DNA of 64,000 bases from Bryobacteraceae bacterium (GCA_026002855.1 BPGD01000001.1:62001-126000), one strand, 5' to 3'. Positions 54,416-63,909 are shown, counted from the stretch's first letter. Numbers and translations are program-made. The notes: generated from the letters alone by a model not told the origin.

Positions 54416-56596
54416 ATGCAGCTTTTGCGCGCGGCCCTGCTTGCCCTGGCGCTCTCCGGTTCGGTGGCCGCGGCCCAGAGTCCTTCGCAGCTGTCCCGGA
54501 AGAAGATTGGTCTTGCTCTGTCCGGCGGAAGCGCGCTCGGACTGGCGCATATTGGCGTCATCCAGTGGATGGAAGAGCACCGCATCCCGATCGATTACAT
54601 CGCCGGGACCAGCATGGGCGCGCTTGTAGGGGGACTGTACGCGACCGGCCGCGACGGCCGCCAGATCGAGCAGTTCGTGCGCGAAATCGACTGGAGCGCG
54701 GCCTTCGCCCCGTCGGTGCCCTTCCGTGATCTCGCGTTCCGCCGCAAGGAGGACCGCCGCGAGTTCCCTTCCACCATTGAATTCGGGATTCGCAGAGGGC
54801 TGAGGCTGCCGCCGGGCGTTTCCCCCGGCCACGGCGCCGGGATGGCCATCAGCCGCTTCGCCGCCGCCTATGACATGCTGCCTTCATTTGACGACCTTCC
54901 CACGCCCTTCCGCTGCGTTGCGACGGACCTGCGGCAGGGCCGCGAGGTGGTCTTTTCGGAAGGCCCGCTGACGCTTGCCCTGCGGGCATCGATGAGCCTG
55001 CCGGCGCTGTTTGCTCCGGTCGAGATGAATGGCATGCTGCTTGTCGATGGCGGGCTGCTCAACAACCTTCCGGTCAATGTCGTGAAAGCGATGGGCGCCG
55101 ATATCGTCATCGCCGTCGCTCTGGAAAAGCCCTACGACGCGGATCAGATCAGCTCCATGCTTGGCGTCGCCAGCCGCAGCATCACCGTGATGGTGGAGGC
55201 CAACGAGCGCCGGAGCCTGGGCCTGGCGGACCTCGTCGTGATGCCGGACCTCGCGGGTCTTCAGTCGGACGATTACGCGAAAGCGGATGAGTTCATCCGG
55301 CGCGGCCGCGAGGCCGCCGCGCGCAAGGCCATGTGGCTCGAACAGCTCTCCGTGCCCGGCGAGGAATACGGCCGCTATCTCGCCGTGCGCCGCAGCCGCC
55401 TCCAGCCGGAAACGGTGAAGCCTCAGATGATCGTCATCGAGGGCGCGCTCGCCGAAAAGCGCCGGCGCGCGCTGGTCGAATCGTTAGCAGCCGATGCGAA
55501 ACAGCCTCTGGACCAGCGCCGCCTGGAGATGGAGCTCAACAAAATCGCCGGCATGGGCCGTTATGACTCCGTGTCTTATTCCCTTTTCCGGCGCGAAAAT
55601 ACCGAGGGAATTATCATTCGGCCGCATCAGAAACCACACGGTCCTCCGTTCCTGAATCTGGCGTTTCTGCTGGACGCCTCGCGCCAGGAGGGTTTCCGTT
55701 TCGGCATCGGCGGCCGTCTGACGTTCCTCGATTTCGGCGGCCCGGCCTCCGAATGGCGCACCGATCTCTCGCTGGGCCAGATCAGCCGCGCATCGAGCGA
55801 ATATTATTACCGCATCGCCGGCGGCAAATGGTTTTTTGCGCCGCGCGCCTTTTACCACGAAGACACCCGCCCGCTGTACCGCGGCAAGGACCAGATCGCC
55901 GACTTTTTCACCCGCCAGGGCGGCGCGGCCTTCGATGTCGGCTACGCCTTCGGGCGTTTTCAGGAGCTGCGCATGGGAGTCTCGACGGGCCGCGCACGCA
56001 TCGCCATCACGAAAGGCCCCGAGTTGCTGGAGCCCCTCAGCGGCCGTTTTTCCGACCTCCATCTTCACTGGAGATATGAAGGCCAGGACAGCGCACTCGT
56101 GCCCCGCCGCGGCGTGCGGGCGTCGATGCTTGCCTCGTGGCTGCTTAATCATCCTGGCGTGCATGGCCGCAGGCCGCTGGCCGAAGCATCGTTCAGCTAT
56201 GCCCGCCCATTCAGCGCCCGCTGGTCGTTGCTCGCCAACACGGAGGCGGGCATCACTGGCTGGGACGAGGGGCTCAACAACCGCTTCACTGTCGGCGGCG
56301 TGGCCCGGCTCGACGCCCTTGGCCGTGGCCGCGAGACCGGCAACCGCTACTATTACGGCGGCCTCCGTCTGCTGCGCTTGCTCACCAATCAGACGCTGGG
56401 CCTGTTTGGCCGCTTCTATCTGTTCACCGCCGCGGAAAGCGGCAACGCCTGGCGTGCAGGCATGAGTTCCCTGCCCCGCTACAGCGGCTCGGCCGGGCTG
56501 ATGGGAGAAACGGCCTTTGGCGTGGTCTATTTCGGCGGCGGTCTGGGCGACCGCGGCGACCGCCGCTTCTTCTTCCGGCTCGGCCGCGTCTTCTGA
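54416..56596 (+). CDS. Patatin-like phospholipase with C-terminal outer-membrane barrel (PlpD-like, type Vd)
   Basis: 726 residues. Signal peptide LLRAALLALALSGSVAAAQ. The patatin domain (about residues 28-300) has KKIGLALSGGSALGLAHIGV, the nucleophile in IAGTSMGALVGGLYATG (Ser about residue 64), and LVDGGLLNNLPVNVVKAMGA with the catalytic aspartate. The first motif lacks the usual arginine of GGGxRG. Residues about 340-400 may be a POTRA-like domain, and the rest is a beta-barrel ending in a terminal phenylalanine (FFFRLGRVF), as in type Vd autotransporters. Likely a secreted or surface lipase. Confidence 0.9.
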   Translation: MQLLRAALLALALSGSVAAAQSPSQLSRKKIGLALSGGSALGLAHIGVIQWMEEHRIPIDYIAGTSMGALVGGLYATGRDGRQIEQFVREIDWSAAFAPSVPFRDLAFRRKEDRREFPSTIEFGIRRGLRLPPGVSPGHGAGMAISRFAAAYDMLPSFDDLPTPFRCVATDLRQGREVVFSEGPLTLALRASMSLPALFAPVEMNGMLLVDGGLLNNLPVNVVKAMGADIVIAVALEKPYDADQISSMLGVASRSITVMVEANERRSLGLADLVVMPDLAGLQSDDYAKADEFIRRGREAAARKAMWLEQLSVPGEEYGRYLAVRRSRLQPETVKPQMIVIEGALAEKRRRALVESLAADAKQPLDQRRLEMELNKIAGMGRYDSVSYSLFRRENTEGIIIRPHQKPHGPPFLNLAFLLDASRQEGFRFGIGGRLTFLDFGGPASEWRTDLSLGQISRASSEYYYRIAGGKWFFAPRAFYHEDTRPLYRGKDQIADFFTRQGGAAFDVGYAFGRFQELRMGVSTGRARIAITKGPELLEPLSGRFSDLHLHWRYEGQDSALVPRRGVRASMLASWLLNHPGVHGRRPLAEASFSYARPFSARWSLLANTEAGITGWDEGLNNRFTVGGVARLDALGRGRETGNRYYYGGLRLLRLLTNQTLGLFGRFYLFTAAESGNAWRAGMSSLPRYSGSAGLMGETAFGVVYFGGGLGDRGDRRFFFRLGRVF

Positions 56597-56695
56597 AGGA
56601 GGCCCCCATGCCCCTGCGGGACATCCGCCGGGGTGAGAATCGCCGGGGATGATTTTCGAAGGAGCGAAGGGGCTGTTCTTCCGCACCCGGTCGTT

Positions 56696-56701
56696 TATAG
56701 T
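56696..56701 (+). promoter_or_regulatory. -10-like TATAGT, seven bases before the aldo/keto reductase start
   Basis: TATAGT, seven bases, ATG at 56709. Fits the leaderless pattern and supports this start over the upstream ATG at 56649. Confidence 0.45.
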
Positions 56702-56708
56702 TGAAGAC

Positions 56709-57632
56709 ATGGATCGCCGTACGTTTGTTGCTGCCAGTGCCGCCGCGCCCCTTGCGCGCGGAGCCGCCGCGCCCCTGCCGCGGCGCGCTTACAAGGATGG
56801 CGTCGAACTGTCCATCATCGGCTTCGGCGGCATCGTCGTCATGGGCCATGAGCAGAAGGAAGCCAACCGGCTTGTCTCATCTGCCTGGAACCGCGGCGTC
56901 AACTACTATGACGTCGCCCCTTCCTACGGCGACGGCGAGGCGGAGACCAAGCTCGGCCCGGCGCTCCAGCCTTACCGCAGGAACGCGTTCCTCGCCTGCA
57001 AGACCACCCGCCGCGACGCTGCCGGCGCGCAACAGGAGTTCGAGCAGTCGCTGCGCCGTCTCCGCACGGATTACTTCGACCTCTATCAGTTCCATGCCGT
57101 CTCCTCCATGGATGACGTGCAGAAAATCCTTGCTCCCGGCGGCGCCGGTGAGTTTTTCCTGAAGATGAAGAAGGAAGGCCGGGTCCGTTTTTTGGGATTT
57201 TCCGCCCACCACGCCGGCGCAGCGCTGGAATTGATGGATCAATTCCCGTTGGATTCAGTTCTTTTTCCGGTAAATTTCGTCTGCTGGCATGAAGGACATT
57301 TCGGCCCGCAGATCCTGGAAAAGGCCCGGGAAAAGAAGATCGCCCGGCTGGCCCTCAAGGGGCTGGCTCACACCACCGGGCCGAAAGACCTGCCCGCCGC
57401 CCAAAGGAAATACCGGAAGTGCTGGTACGAGCCGCTCGACGAGCCGCAGAAGGCCCGTCTCGCCCTGAGCTGGACCCTGTCTCAGGAGGTTACCGCCGCC
57501 ATTCCGCCGGGTGAGGCCGCGCTGTTCGAGCTGGCCCTTTCCATCGGATCTTCCTTCGTGCCGCTTACCCGGCCCCAGATGGAGGAGGCCGCCCGCATGG
57601 CCCGCAACCGCGAGCCGATCTTCCGCGCCTGA
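56709..57632 (+). CDS. Aldo/keto reductase, exported
   Basis: 307 residues. DRRTFVAASAAAPLARGAAA is a Tat-like signal. Family features: the N-terminal strand VELSIIGFGGIVVMG, GVNYYDVAPSYGDGEAETKLGPAL (catalytic Asp and Tyr), FLACKTTRRDAAGAQQ (catalytic Lys), and SLRRLRTDYFDLYQFHAVS (the usual His, here FHAVS). Only the Tat export is unusual. The expected cofactor is NADPH. Substrate unknown. Confidence 0.87.
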   Translation: MDRRTFVAASAAAPLARGAAAPLPRRAYKDGVELSIIGFGGIVVMGHEQKEANRLVSSAWNRGVNYYDVAPSYGDGEAETKLGPALQPYRRNAFLACKTTRRDAAGAQQEFEQSLRRLRTDYFDLYQFHAVSSMDDVQKILAPGGAGEFFLKMKKEGRVRFLGFSAHHAGAALELMDQFPLDSVLFPVNFVCWHEGHFGPQILEKAREKKIARLALKGLAHTTGPKDLPAAQRKYRKCWYEPLDEPQKARLALSWTLSQEVTAAIPPGEAALFELALSIGSSFVPLTRPQMEEAARMARNREPIFRA

Positions 57633-57958
57633 GGCTGGCGACTGCGGATTCGCGACGATTGCGTCTCACAGGGTCGCGAGTCAGCCGCTCAAAGCGACGC
57701 GCTGCTGGGCTGCGTCTGGAGCGAGTCCTTCAGGGCGAGCGGAGCGGGCGGTCTATTGCAACTCCATTCGTGGCCCGGAAGGCGCTTTTGTGCGCAGGGC
57801 ATCCTGATGCCCGGCGCGAATCCATTCGGGCGAGTGGCGGCCGCCCGCCGTTCACGGGGCGCAAGGAGGCGTCGATGATTTTTCTCCACGCCATCCTGCC
57901 CGCCAACCGGAATGATCCCCACAGCGGTGCGGGACGAGACGAAGGCAGCGGGGCGGAC
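57633..57958. other. Intergenic region, no gene seen
   Basis: About 325 bases between two convergent genes. No terminator with a T tract, no credible frame and no RNA fold that I can name. Confidence 0.4.
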
Positions 57959-58810
57959 CTATGGCCGTGGCGCCTGGCGCGAGCGGGCGCGGCGCCGCCA
58001 CCAGGCGGCGACGATCAGTCCGGCACCGGCGGGAATCCAGAATGACGGCTCGGGAACGGGCTGGATGTTGTAAGTTCGCAACAGGACAGTGGAAGTCGGG
58101 ATCGTGAAATTCCCGGTGCGGATCTGAAGATTGTCCATTTCGAACCCGGTGGCAGTGACGCCCGAATTATCAAAAACGACCCGGTTGAAGGTCAACCCGC
58201 TGACGCGGAACATCGTGTACACGTAGTACTCGCCTGGATTCTGGCGTGGATTCGTGCCGGGCTTGCCCAGGTAGGCTGACGTAGTATAAATGGTTCCGTT
58301 CTGGGCCGTCAGGGCCGGCGTCGCCGAAAAGATGGAAATCAGGTCGGCGCCGGAGAAGCGCACCAGCAGGTCGTTGTTGTTGTAAAGACTGATCCCGTTG
58401 TTGGCGTCGATGGCGGACCACCAGAGGCCGAAATAGGTGGTCGGGTTGCTCAGGTTCAGCGTGATGGCTCCAGCGGTATTGGATTGAGCGCCGAAAGCGG
58501 CGTAGCGGCTGTTGGTGGCGCCGCCGTACTGATCCGCGTTCTGAATGCGGAGAGCACTGGAAGTGGACAGCTGAAATGTGCCTATGGGGCGCGTGACCGG
58601 CTGGGTGTGGACTCCCACGAACCAGGCATTGCCTGCATTGATGAAGTTTTCCGTCCACGCCGTTCCACCCGATGCGGGACTGCTTACGACTGCCGGGGCC
58701 GCAGCGTACACGTTGATCGTGTACGCACCGGCTGGAGTCGTCAGGCCGATGCCAACCAGGAGGAGCCACTTCCAGTTGTCAGAGGCACACCGTCTGGGCT
58801 TTAAATCCAC
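57959..58810 (-). CDS. PEP-CTERM sorting-signal protein
   Basis: 283 residues from a GTG at 58810. Signal-type N-terminus WKWLLLVGIGLTTPAGA. The mature part is Asn/Thr/Ser-rich with beta-strand text (NAGNAWFVGVHTQPVTRPIG, TYFGLWWSAIDANNGISLY). The C-terminus has the PEP-CTERM tripartite signal PVPEPSFWIPAGAGLIVAAW followed by arginines, which directs processing by an exosortase (EpsH/XrtA type) and surface display. No exosortase gene is in the window. Upstream DNA near 58800-58870 is A/T-rich. Confidence 0.85.
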   Translation of the reverse strand: MDLKPRRCASDNWKWLLLVGIGLTTPAGAYTINVYAAAPAVVSSPASGGTAWTENFINAGNAWFVGVHTQPVTRPIGTFQLSTSSALRIQNADQYGGATNSRYAAFGAQSNTAGAITLNLSNPTTYFGLWWSAIDANNGISLYNNNDLLVRFSGADLISIFSATPALTAQNGTIYTTSAYLGKPGTNPRQNPGEYYVYTMFRVSGLTFNRVVFDNSGVTATGFEMDNLQIRTGNFTIPTSTVLLRTYNIQPVPEPSFWIPAGAGLIVAAWWRRRARSRQAPRP

Positions 58811-59020
58811 TTCATTTTTATGTTGCCATATGTTCGCCCCATTTCGTAAGCAAATAAAAGGCGAACAAACCTCGGTCGATCCTCTGAGTCGAAGGCAGGA
58901 ATCCTCCCAAGAACTTCCACCGGGAACGGCTGGCATTCACAACAGGCTGTCGGCGCCGCGGCGCCCCTGCCCTGCGGGGCGGCAGCCCGGTGCAACTGGC
59001 TGCGTGTTTTCCAGGCATGC

Positions 59021-59066
59021 TATACTGCGGAAAGTGACCTTGGCCCCTCCGCCCGCCGAGGGGGCC
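59021..59066 (+). promoter_or_regulatory. -10 element and leader hairpin of rpmI-rplT
   Basis: TATACT at 59021-59026 is a good -10 without a clear -35. The transcript leader folds GGCCCCTC (59042-59049) with GAGGGGGCC (58-66 of the 59000s), a GC-rich hairpin that ends 17 bases before the rpmI ATG. L20-controlled leaders are known in other bacteria; whether this is one cannot be told by eye. Confidence 0.45.
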
Positions 59067-59083
59067 CTCCGCAGGATAAATTC

Positions 59084-59284
59084 ATGGCCAAGCTGAAACT
59101 GAAGACCCATAAAGGCGCCGCCAAGCGCTTCAAGAAGACAGCGACGGGCAAGATCAAGCGGAACCGCGCCTTCGCGCGGCACATCTTCACCACAAAGAGC
59201 CCCGCGCGCAAGCGCCGCCTGCATCAGGCGACGCTGGTGGATCCGGCTGACAAGGCCCGTGTGCTGGAAATGATCCCCTATTGA
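59084..59284 (+). CDS. rpmI: 50S ribosomal protein L35
   Basis: 66 residues, normal length. [20 protein letters not shown] at the N-terminus and [19 protein letters not shown] near the end are family-typical. It binds 23S rRNA in the large subunit. infC, which usually precedes rpmI, is absent here; the gene has its own -10 element and hairpin leader. Confidence 0.97.
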   Translation: MAKLKLKTHKGAAKRFKKTATGKIKRNRAFARHIFTTKSPARKRRLHQATLVDPADKARVLEMIPY

Positions 59285-59403
59285 GATCCGCGTTGTGGCG
59301 TGCGAGCCGGCGCGTTGGCATGTGCCCGAGCCGCCGCCCGCAGCGCTGCCGCCCCGGAGGGGCGATGGCGCTGGCAAGCAATAACTGTTAAGGAGAAAGA
59401 AAC

Positions 59404-59760
59404 GTGCCAAGAGTCAAACGATCGACCAACCGCCGGGACTACCGGCGCAAGACCCTCAAGCTCGCCAAGGGCTATTTCCTCACCAAGAGCAAGCTGTACA
59501 GGGCCGCGCAGGAGGCAGTGGAGAAGGCGCTGCGCTATGCCTACGTGGGGCGCCGCCGCAAGAAGCGGGATTTCCGTGCGCTATGGATCCTGCGCATCAA
59601 TGCCGCCTGCCGCACGCATGGCATCTCCTACTCGAGGTTCATCGGCGCGCTGAAGAAGTGCGGGGTGGAACTGAACCGCAAGATGCTGGCTGACCTGGCC
59701 GTGAATCAGCCGGCCGCGTTTGCCGAGCTGGTGCAGAAAGCGAAGTCCGCGCTGGCCTGA
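59404..59760 (+). CDS. rplT: 50S ribosomal protein L20
   Basis: 118 residues from a GTG, preceded by AAGGAG. Signature [39 protein letters not shown] and [20 protein letters not shown]. It is an early assembly protein of the large subunit and often represses its own operon. It is 119 bases after rpmI. Confidence 0.98.
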   Translation: MPRVKRSTNRRDYRRKTLKLAKGYFLTKSKLYRAAQEAVEKALRYAYVGRRRKKRDFRALWILRINAACRTHGISYSRFIGALKKCGVELNRKMLADLAVNQPAAFAELVQKAKSALA

Positions 59761-59779
59761 GAGGCGGGAGGATCTCTGC

Positions 59780-60070
59780 ATGAACGCCATCCGGGACGAC
59801 GACGACGTATTGGCCCGGCTGGAAGCGCGCATCGAGGCAGTCGCCCGGCTGGTCTCTTTGCTGACCCGGGAAAAGGCGGAGTTTGACGCGCGCCTGCGCG
59901 CCCTCGAGGCCGAACGCGACAACGCCGTGGAAGAGGCCCGGGCGGCGCAGGAAGAGGCGGCCCGCCTGCGCGAGGAGAACGAACAGCTCCGCGCCCGGCA
60001 GAGGGAGGCCTTCGCGCGCATCAAGGCGCTGCTCGCCCAGGTGGAGCAGATGGAGTTGCCCGAGGCCTGA
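59780..60070 (+). CDS. Coiled-coil protein upstream of zapA (ZapB-like)
   Basis: 96 residues from the ATG at 59780. Almost entirely a charged coiled coil (about residues 10-90): LARLEARIEAVARLVSLLTR, RLRALEAERDNAVEEARAAQ, REENEQLRARQREAFARIKA. Its position 14 bases before zapA and 19 bases after rplT suggests a part in Z-ring assembly, like ZapB, but sequence alone cannot prove it because coiled coils look alike. Confidence 0.75.
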   Translation: MNAIRDDDDVLARLEARIEAVARLVSLLTREKAEFDARLRALEAERDNAVEEARAAQEEAARLREENEQLRARQREAFARIKALLAQVEQMELPEA

Positions 60071-60084
60071 GCAGGGAGGAAGGC

Positions 60085-60393
60085 GTGGACTCGAGCGGCG
60101 CGGACAAGAAGGTGGTGCGGGTCACCATCTTCCAGCAGCCATACGCGCTGCGCACCTCAGGCGACCCGGCCGAAACGGAGGCCTTGGCCCAGGCGGTGGA
60201 CACGCTCATGAACCAGATCGCGATGCGCACCTCCGGGGCCGATGCGGCGCGAGTGGCGGTGCTGGCCTGCCTGCATCTGGCCGACCAGGTTCGCCAGCTC
60301 GAACGGGGCCTGGCGCACCTGAAGGATCGGATGGCCGCCCTGGACCGCCGCCTGGCGGAACTCACTGGCGACGGCGCGCCGGCCGGCGAGTAA
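60085..60393 (+). CDS. zapA: Cell division protein ZapA
   Basis: 102 residues, GTG start. It binds FtsZ and bundles protofilaments in the Z ring. VVRVTIFQQPYALRTSGDPA is the N-terminal ZapA domain, LAQAVDTLMNQIAMRTSGAD and ARVAVLACLHLADQVRQLER follow, and the C-terminal helix forms the coiled coil. In many bacteria pheS-pheT lie between rplT and zapA; here they are missing. Convergent with lptD, whose stop is 12 bases away. Confidence 0.9.
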   Translation: MDSSGADKKVVRVTIFQQPYALRTSGDPAETEALAQAVDTLMNQIAMRTSGADAARVAVLACLHLADQVRQLERGLAHLKDRMAALDRRLAELTGDGAPAGE

Positions 60394-60405
60394 GCGGACC
60401 CGCGT

Positions 60406-62880
60406 TCAGAAGAGCCGCTCCTGCCGCTTCAGTGTGCCGAAGCTGCCGATGTTGGCGATGACCAGCGCCAGGCGAAACTGGTTTTCGCCACGACGCGCGC
60501 CGAAATTGAAACGCCGGTACTGGCCGCTGAAAGCGCAGCACTCCGTGTTGTAAGTCACCTGCGTGTTCATATACTGGAGCACGCCGATCGAGTAGTCGTA
60601 AACCCCGTAGACGCCGGCGTTCCAGCCGCGCCGGTTCTCGTTGCCCAGCCCGAGAGTGCCGCGGAACTGGTTCGAGGGGGGCGAGAGAATCTGCCCCGAT
60701 GCCGCCGTGCGGCAGAAGGTTTCCCGTTCGAGCGCTTCCACAGGGGTGAGCGGGACACAGGAGACGCGGGTGTGTCCGAAGGAAAGAAAATAGACGGGCG
60801 AACGCGTGTCGAGCGTGAAGCTGGAATTGGTGAAGCGGCCACGCAGCGGGTCATAGTCGGCGCGCCATTCGAAGCCGAGCGAACCATAAGGCTGGGCGCG
60901 CAGCGTGCTGACCACCGGCGATGAATGGCGGGGCCGGTCGAGGAATGCATACCCGGTCAGTTCGGCAGCGCTCGAGATCACGTTGCGCTGGCCGGCGATG
61001 ACGGCGCCGCCGAAATCGGGGTCGAAGAACCGCTTCTGGCGGACCTCCCAGGTGAGACGGTCGCGGACGACGTTGTCGCCTCCCTTGCTCCAAAGCCGCT
61101 GGGTGAGCGACCACTCGAGTTCGGTGGTGTTGGAAAGAAGCTCAAACTCGTCGAAGCGAACCAGGCGGTCGAATGCGGTGGCGCCGGCCACCGTGCGGAA
61201 GGAGATGCGCGGCTCGACGCTGTGCTTGAGCCGGCGTCCCATCCAGGAAGGGGCGTCGAAAATGCGCACGAGCGCAGGAAGCGCCAGATCCGCGCCCACC
61301 TCGCGCGTAAACCGGTTGAGGCCCTGGCCTGTGACCAGAAGGCCCTGCTCCTTTTCGGCCGCCGTGCGGAACGAGGATCCCCAATGTGTTTCGCGCAGGG
61401 AGACGTAGGGAACCAGATGGAACTCCTTCCAGCGCAGGGCGGTCATCAGGCGGGGGACCAGATCGAAACGCTCGACAAACTGACGGGTCTGGAACAGCGG
61501 CTGCGTGCGCTGCAACAGGCCGGCGCTGGCCGACCAGCTGACCCAGACGGGCAGCGGGCCGCGCGCCAGTTCGCGGTCGCGGCTTTCGAACTCAAACTGC
61601 GGCAGCTTGCGGATCATGATTGTATCGCCGGGCGCGGCGCTCTGAAAGTTTTGCTGCCGGGTAAAGACGGCGTTGAAGCTGTAAGTGGACCAGTCGCGGC
61701 TGACGTTGACGGCGGAGTTGACTTCGCTGAACACCGCTTCGTTGAAGCTTTCGGTGAAGGCCTGGCGGAAGGCGAAATTGCTCAGGTAATTTACGGCGCC
61801 GCGGGCGTAGAAGCCGGCCGGCAGCGTGGCGCGCCCCTGGACGGTGACCAGATAACCACCTTCCTTGACGAGCTGGCTGCCGATCTGGCGGCCGCGGTCC
61901 CGGATTCCGTAAACGAAGGCGCTCAGCTCGGAGCCCTGGGTGGGACGCGCCCGGAAATCGACCGTATGTGCCAGACCGCGCTGGGTGAAGTACTGCGGAC
62001 GGTAGGTGAGGTCGTAGCTGCGGTTGATGGCCCAAAAGTAGCCGATGCCGTACATCAGTCCGCGGCGGTTGCTGTTGCCGATGCTGGGCGTGAGGAAGCC
62101 GCTGCGGCGCGCGCCTTCGCGCAGGTCCTTGTAAAAGGCCGGCGCGTACAGGATGGGCACGCCGCGGAGACGGAACCAGGTATGCTGCGCGATGGCCCGC
62201 TGCCCGGGAATCAGGTCAATCACCGGAGCGTCCAGCCGCCACCACGGATTGATGCCGCTGCAATTCGTGATGGAAGCCTTGTGAAGGATATATTTCTGCT
62301 GGATCTTTTCCGCCCAATCGCCCTGAAAGAAAAATGGATTTTCCGTTCTCAGGATGCCCGGCCGGTAGTCGATTTTTCCGTAGGCAGCGCCGCGGACGGT
62401 GTAGAAGGCGCCGCTGGAATCCTTCGTGTTGTAGTCGATCCGCTCCGCCCAAAGTTGTTCACCGGTGGTGAATTGGACAAAGTGAACGTGGCCGCGGGCC
62501 TCGGCAATGCCGGTTTCCTGGTCGTAGTCGATCTCATCGGCGCGAAGGAGCATGTCGGCGGTTTCGATCTCCGCCTTGCCTCGGAGCCTGTATTTGGGAC
62601 CTTCGCGCTCCTGTTGCAAGGCGCGAACCACGACGATGCCGGCGGGGGGGACGTCGCGCCGTTCGATGGCGGCAGCCCGCTCGTAGTTGGGAAGCTGGGC
62701 GGCCAGCGGGCCGGCCGGCAGCAGGGCCGTGAGCGATGCAAGGAGGGGGCCGGCGGGGCGAAATGAACCCGCCGGCGAAAAAAAGACGTGACAAATTGCT
62801 CTGATTATGTTACTTACATAGTGATACGCACGGCGCAGACGTGCCTCGGAACGCCGTCGAAGGAACAAAGAAGCGCTCAA
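60406..62880 (-). CDS. lptD: LPS-assembly protein LptD
   Basis: About 824 residues if it starts at the TTG at 62880; the true start is unclear, and the signal peptide is around GPLLASLTALLPAGPLAAQ. The N-terminal OstA/jellyroll part (about residues 90-200) has KYRLRGKAEIETADMLLRAD and ARGHVHFVQFTTGEQLWAER. The barrel part follows, with LRGVPILYAPAFYKDL and SGFLTPSIGNSNRRGLMYGI typical of LptD, and the late cysteines C-x...CC near TYNTECCAFSGQYRRF. It inserts lipopolysaccharide in the outer membrane with LptE. Proof of a diderm cell envelope. Confidence 0.9.
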   Translation of the reverse strand: MSASLFLRRRSEARLRRAYHYVSNIIRAICHVFFSPAGSFRPAGPLLASLTALLPAGPLAAQLPNYERAAAIERRDVPPAGIVVVRALQQEREGPKYRLRGKAEIETADMLLRADEIDYDQETGIAEARGHVHFVQFTTGEQLWAERIDYNTKDSSGAFYTVRGAAYGKIDYRPGILRTENPFFFQGDWAEKIQQKYILHKASITNCSGINPWWRLDAPVIDLIPGQRAIAQHTWFRLRGVPILYAPAFYKDLREGARRSGFLTPSIGNSNRRGLMYGIGYFWAINRSYDLTYRPQYFTQRGLAHTVDFRARPTQGSELSAFVYGIRDRGRQIGSQLVKEGGYLVTVQGRATLPAGFYARGAVNYLSNFAFRQAFTESFNEAVFSEVNSAVNVSRDWSTYSFNAVFTRQQNFQSAAPGDTIMIRKLPQFEFESRDRELARGPLPVWVSWSASAGLLQRTQPLFQTRQFVERFDLVPRLMTALRWKEFHLVPYVSLRETHWGSSFRTAAEKEQGLLVTGQGLNRFTREVGADLALPALVRIFDAPSWMGRRLKHSVEPRISFRTVAGATAFDRLVRFDEFELLSNTTELEWSLTQRLWSKGGDNVVRDRLTWEVRQKRFFDPDFGGAVIAGQRNVISSAAELTGYAFLDRPRHSSPVVSTLRAQPYGSLGFEWRADYDPLRGRFTNSSFTLDTRSPVYFLSFGHTRVSCVPLTPVEALERETFCRTAASGQILSPPSNQFRGTLGLGNENRRGWNAGVYGVYDYSIGVLQYMNTQVTYNTECCAFSGQYRRFNFGARRGENQFRLALVIANIGSFGTLKRQERLF

Positions 62881-63001
62881 GGCTCAAACCTAGCACGAGC
62901 TCAAAGAAGCCCGCAAGACGGGCGAAAAAGACTGGGGGAGCCACGGCGCAGGAAGACAAACGGCCGCGCGAAGAGCGGATCCGGCGTTGCGGAGGCATGG
63001 T

Positions 63002-63838
63002 ATGCGTTGCAGGTACTGCGGAGCGGAAATTCATCCCAGACAGGCGCGGTGCGGGAGGTGTCAGCGCCGCCTGTCAGAATCCGGGCAGGAGCTGCGGGAA
63101 GTTCCATCCTACGTCCACGGAGCGCTGGCGCCCGAGACGGCCCCAGAGCCTGCGCCGGCCTCGCCTCGCCGCTTCACTGTGGCCGAGGGAGGCGCTGGTG
63201 CGCGCCGCCGCCCGGCGGTGCAGCCGCCGCTGTTCCCCAGCGAATCGAACATCGTGGGACTCGAAGACTACCGTCCCGCTGGAACACCGCGGCGGCGCAG
63301 CGCCGCCTCGAGACGTCCGCGTCCGGCCGCGGCGGGCGAGGCCTCCTGGCAGATTGCGTTCGATTTTGACGCGCCCCCGCTCACCCCAAGGGAGCTCGAG
63401 GAGCGGCGGGAACGGCTCCGGGCGGCGCCACTTGGGCGGCGCGCGGTGGCCTGCGTGGCCGATCTGGCCGTGGCGGCGGCCGTCGGCGTGCTGCCGTTTT
63501 TGATCGCCGTGCGGGGTGTTCTGGGCGCCTCCTGGCCGGCGGATCGTTCCATGGGGCTGGCGCTCGGGGCGTGCTGCTGGGTCATCCTCGCCCTCTATCA
63601 TCTGCTATTCGCCGTCAGCGGCCGGTCCACGTTGGGGCAGCAGCTGGCAGGGCTGCGGCTGGTGACCCTGGAAGGGCGCCCCGGCGAACCCACGCACCGC
63701 GTGGCCAGAGTCCTCTTCTACATGATTCCTCCGGCATGTCTGCTGGGAACCGCGTGGGCGGCGGTCACCGAGGAACGCTTTTCCTGGGCCGACCAGATCA
63801 CACGGACATACTTCGCCACGTCCGCGCGGCGACGCTGA
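63002..63838 (+). CDS. RDD family membrane protein with N-terminal zinc ribbon
   Basis: 278 residues from the ATG at 63002. Zinc-ribbon CRYCGAEIHPRQARCGRCQ at residues 2-20, a disordered Pro/Arg-rich linker to about residue 140, then the RDD domain: RRAVACVADLAVAAAVGVLP (first helix with the Arg-Asp pair), SMGLALGACCWVILALYHLL, STLGQQLAGLRLVTLEG and the last helix (RVLFYMIPPACLLGTAWAAV) with SWADQITRTYF. RDD proteins are poorly understood; ion transport has been proposed for some. Confidence 0.85.
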   Translation: MRCRYCGAEIHPRQARCGRCQRRLSESGQELREVPSYVHGALAPETAPEPAPASPRRFTVAEGGAGARRRPAVQPPLFPSESNIVGLEDYRPAGTPRRRSAASRRPRPAAAGEASWQIAFDFDAPPLTPRELEERRERLRAAPLGRRAVACVADLAVAAAVGVLPFLIAVRGVLGASWPADRSMGLALGACCWVILALYHLLFAVSGRSTLGQQLAGLRLVTLEGRPGEPTHRVARVLFYMIPPACLLGTAWAAVTEERFSWADQITRTYFATSARRR

Positions 63839-63909
63839 GAGGCCGCGCCCGGATGCGGCGCGGAGAGATTCTGCGGCGACAAAATCTAGCATCGGATCCG
63901 AAAATCTGA

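Noticed and set aside
60925-62766. A 613-codon plus-strand frame
   Set aside because: Antisense to lptD, with no domain and low-complexity composition.
62841-63503. A plus-strand frame with a Lys/Arg-rich N-terminus before the RDD gene
   Set aside because: It is out of frame with the well-supported RDD protein, which has zinc-ribbon and membrane signatures; only the first 40 residues look plausible.
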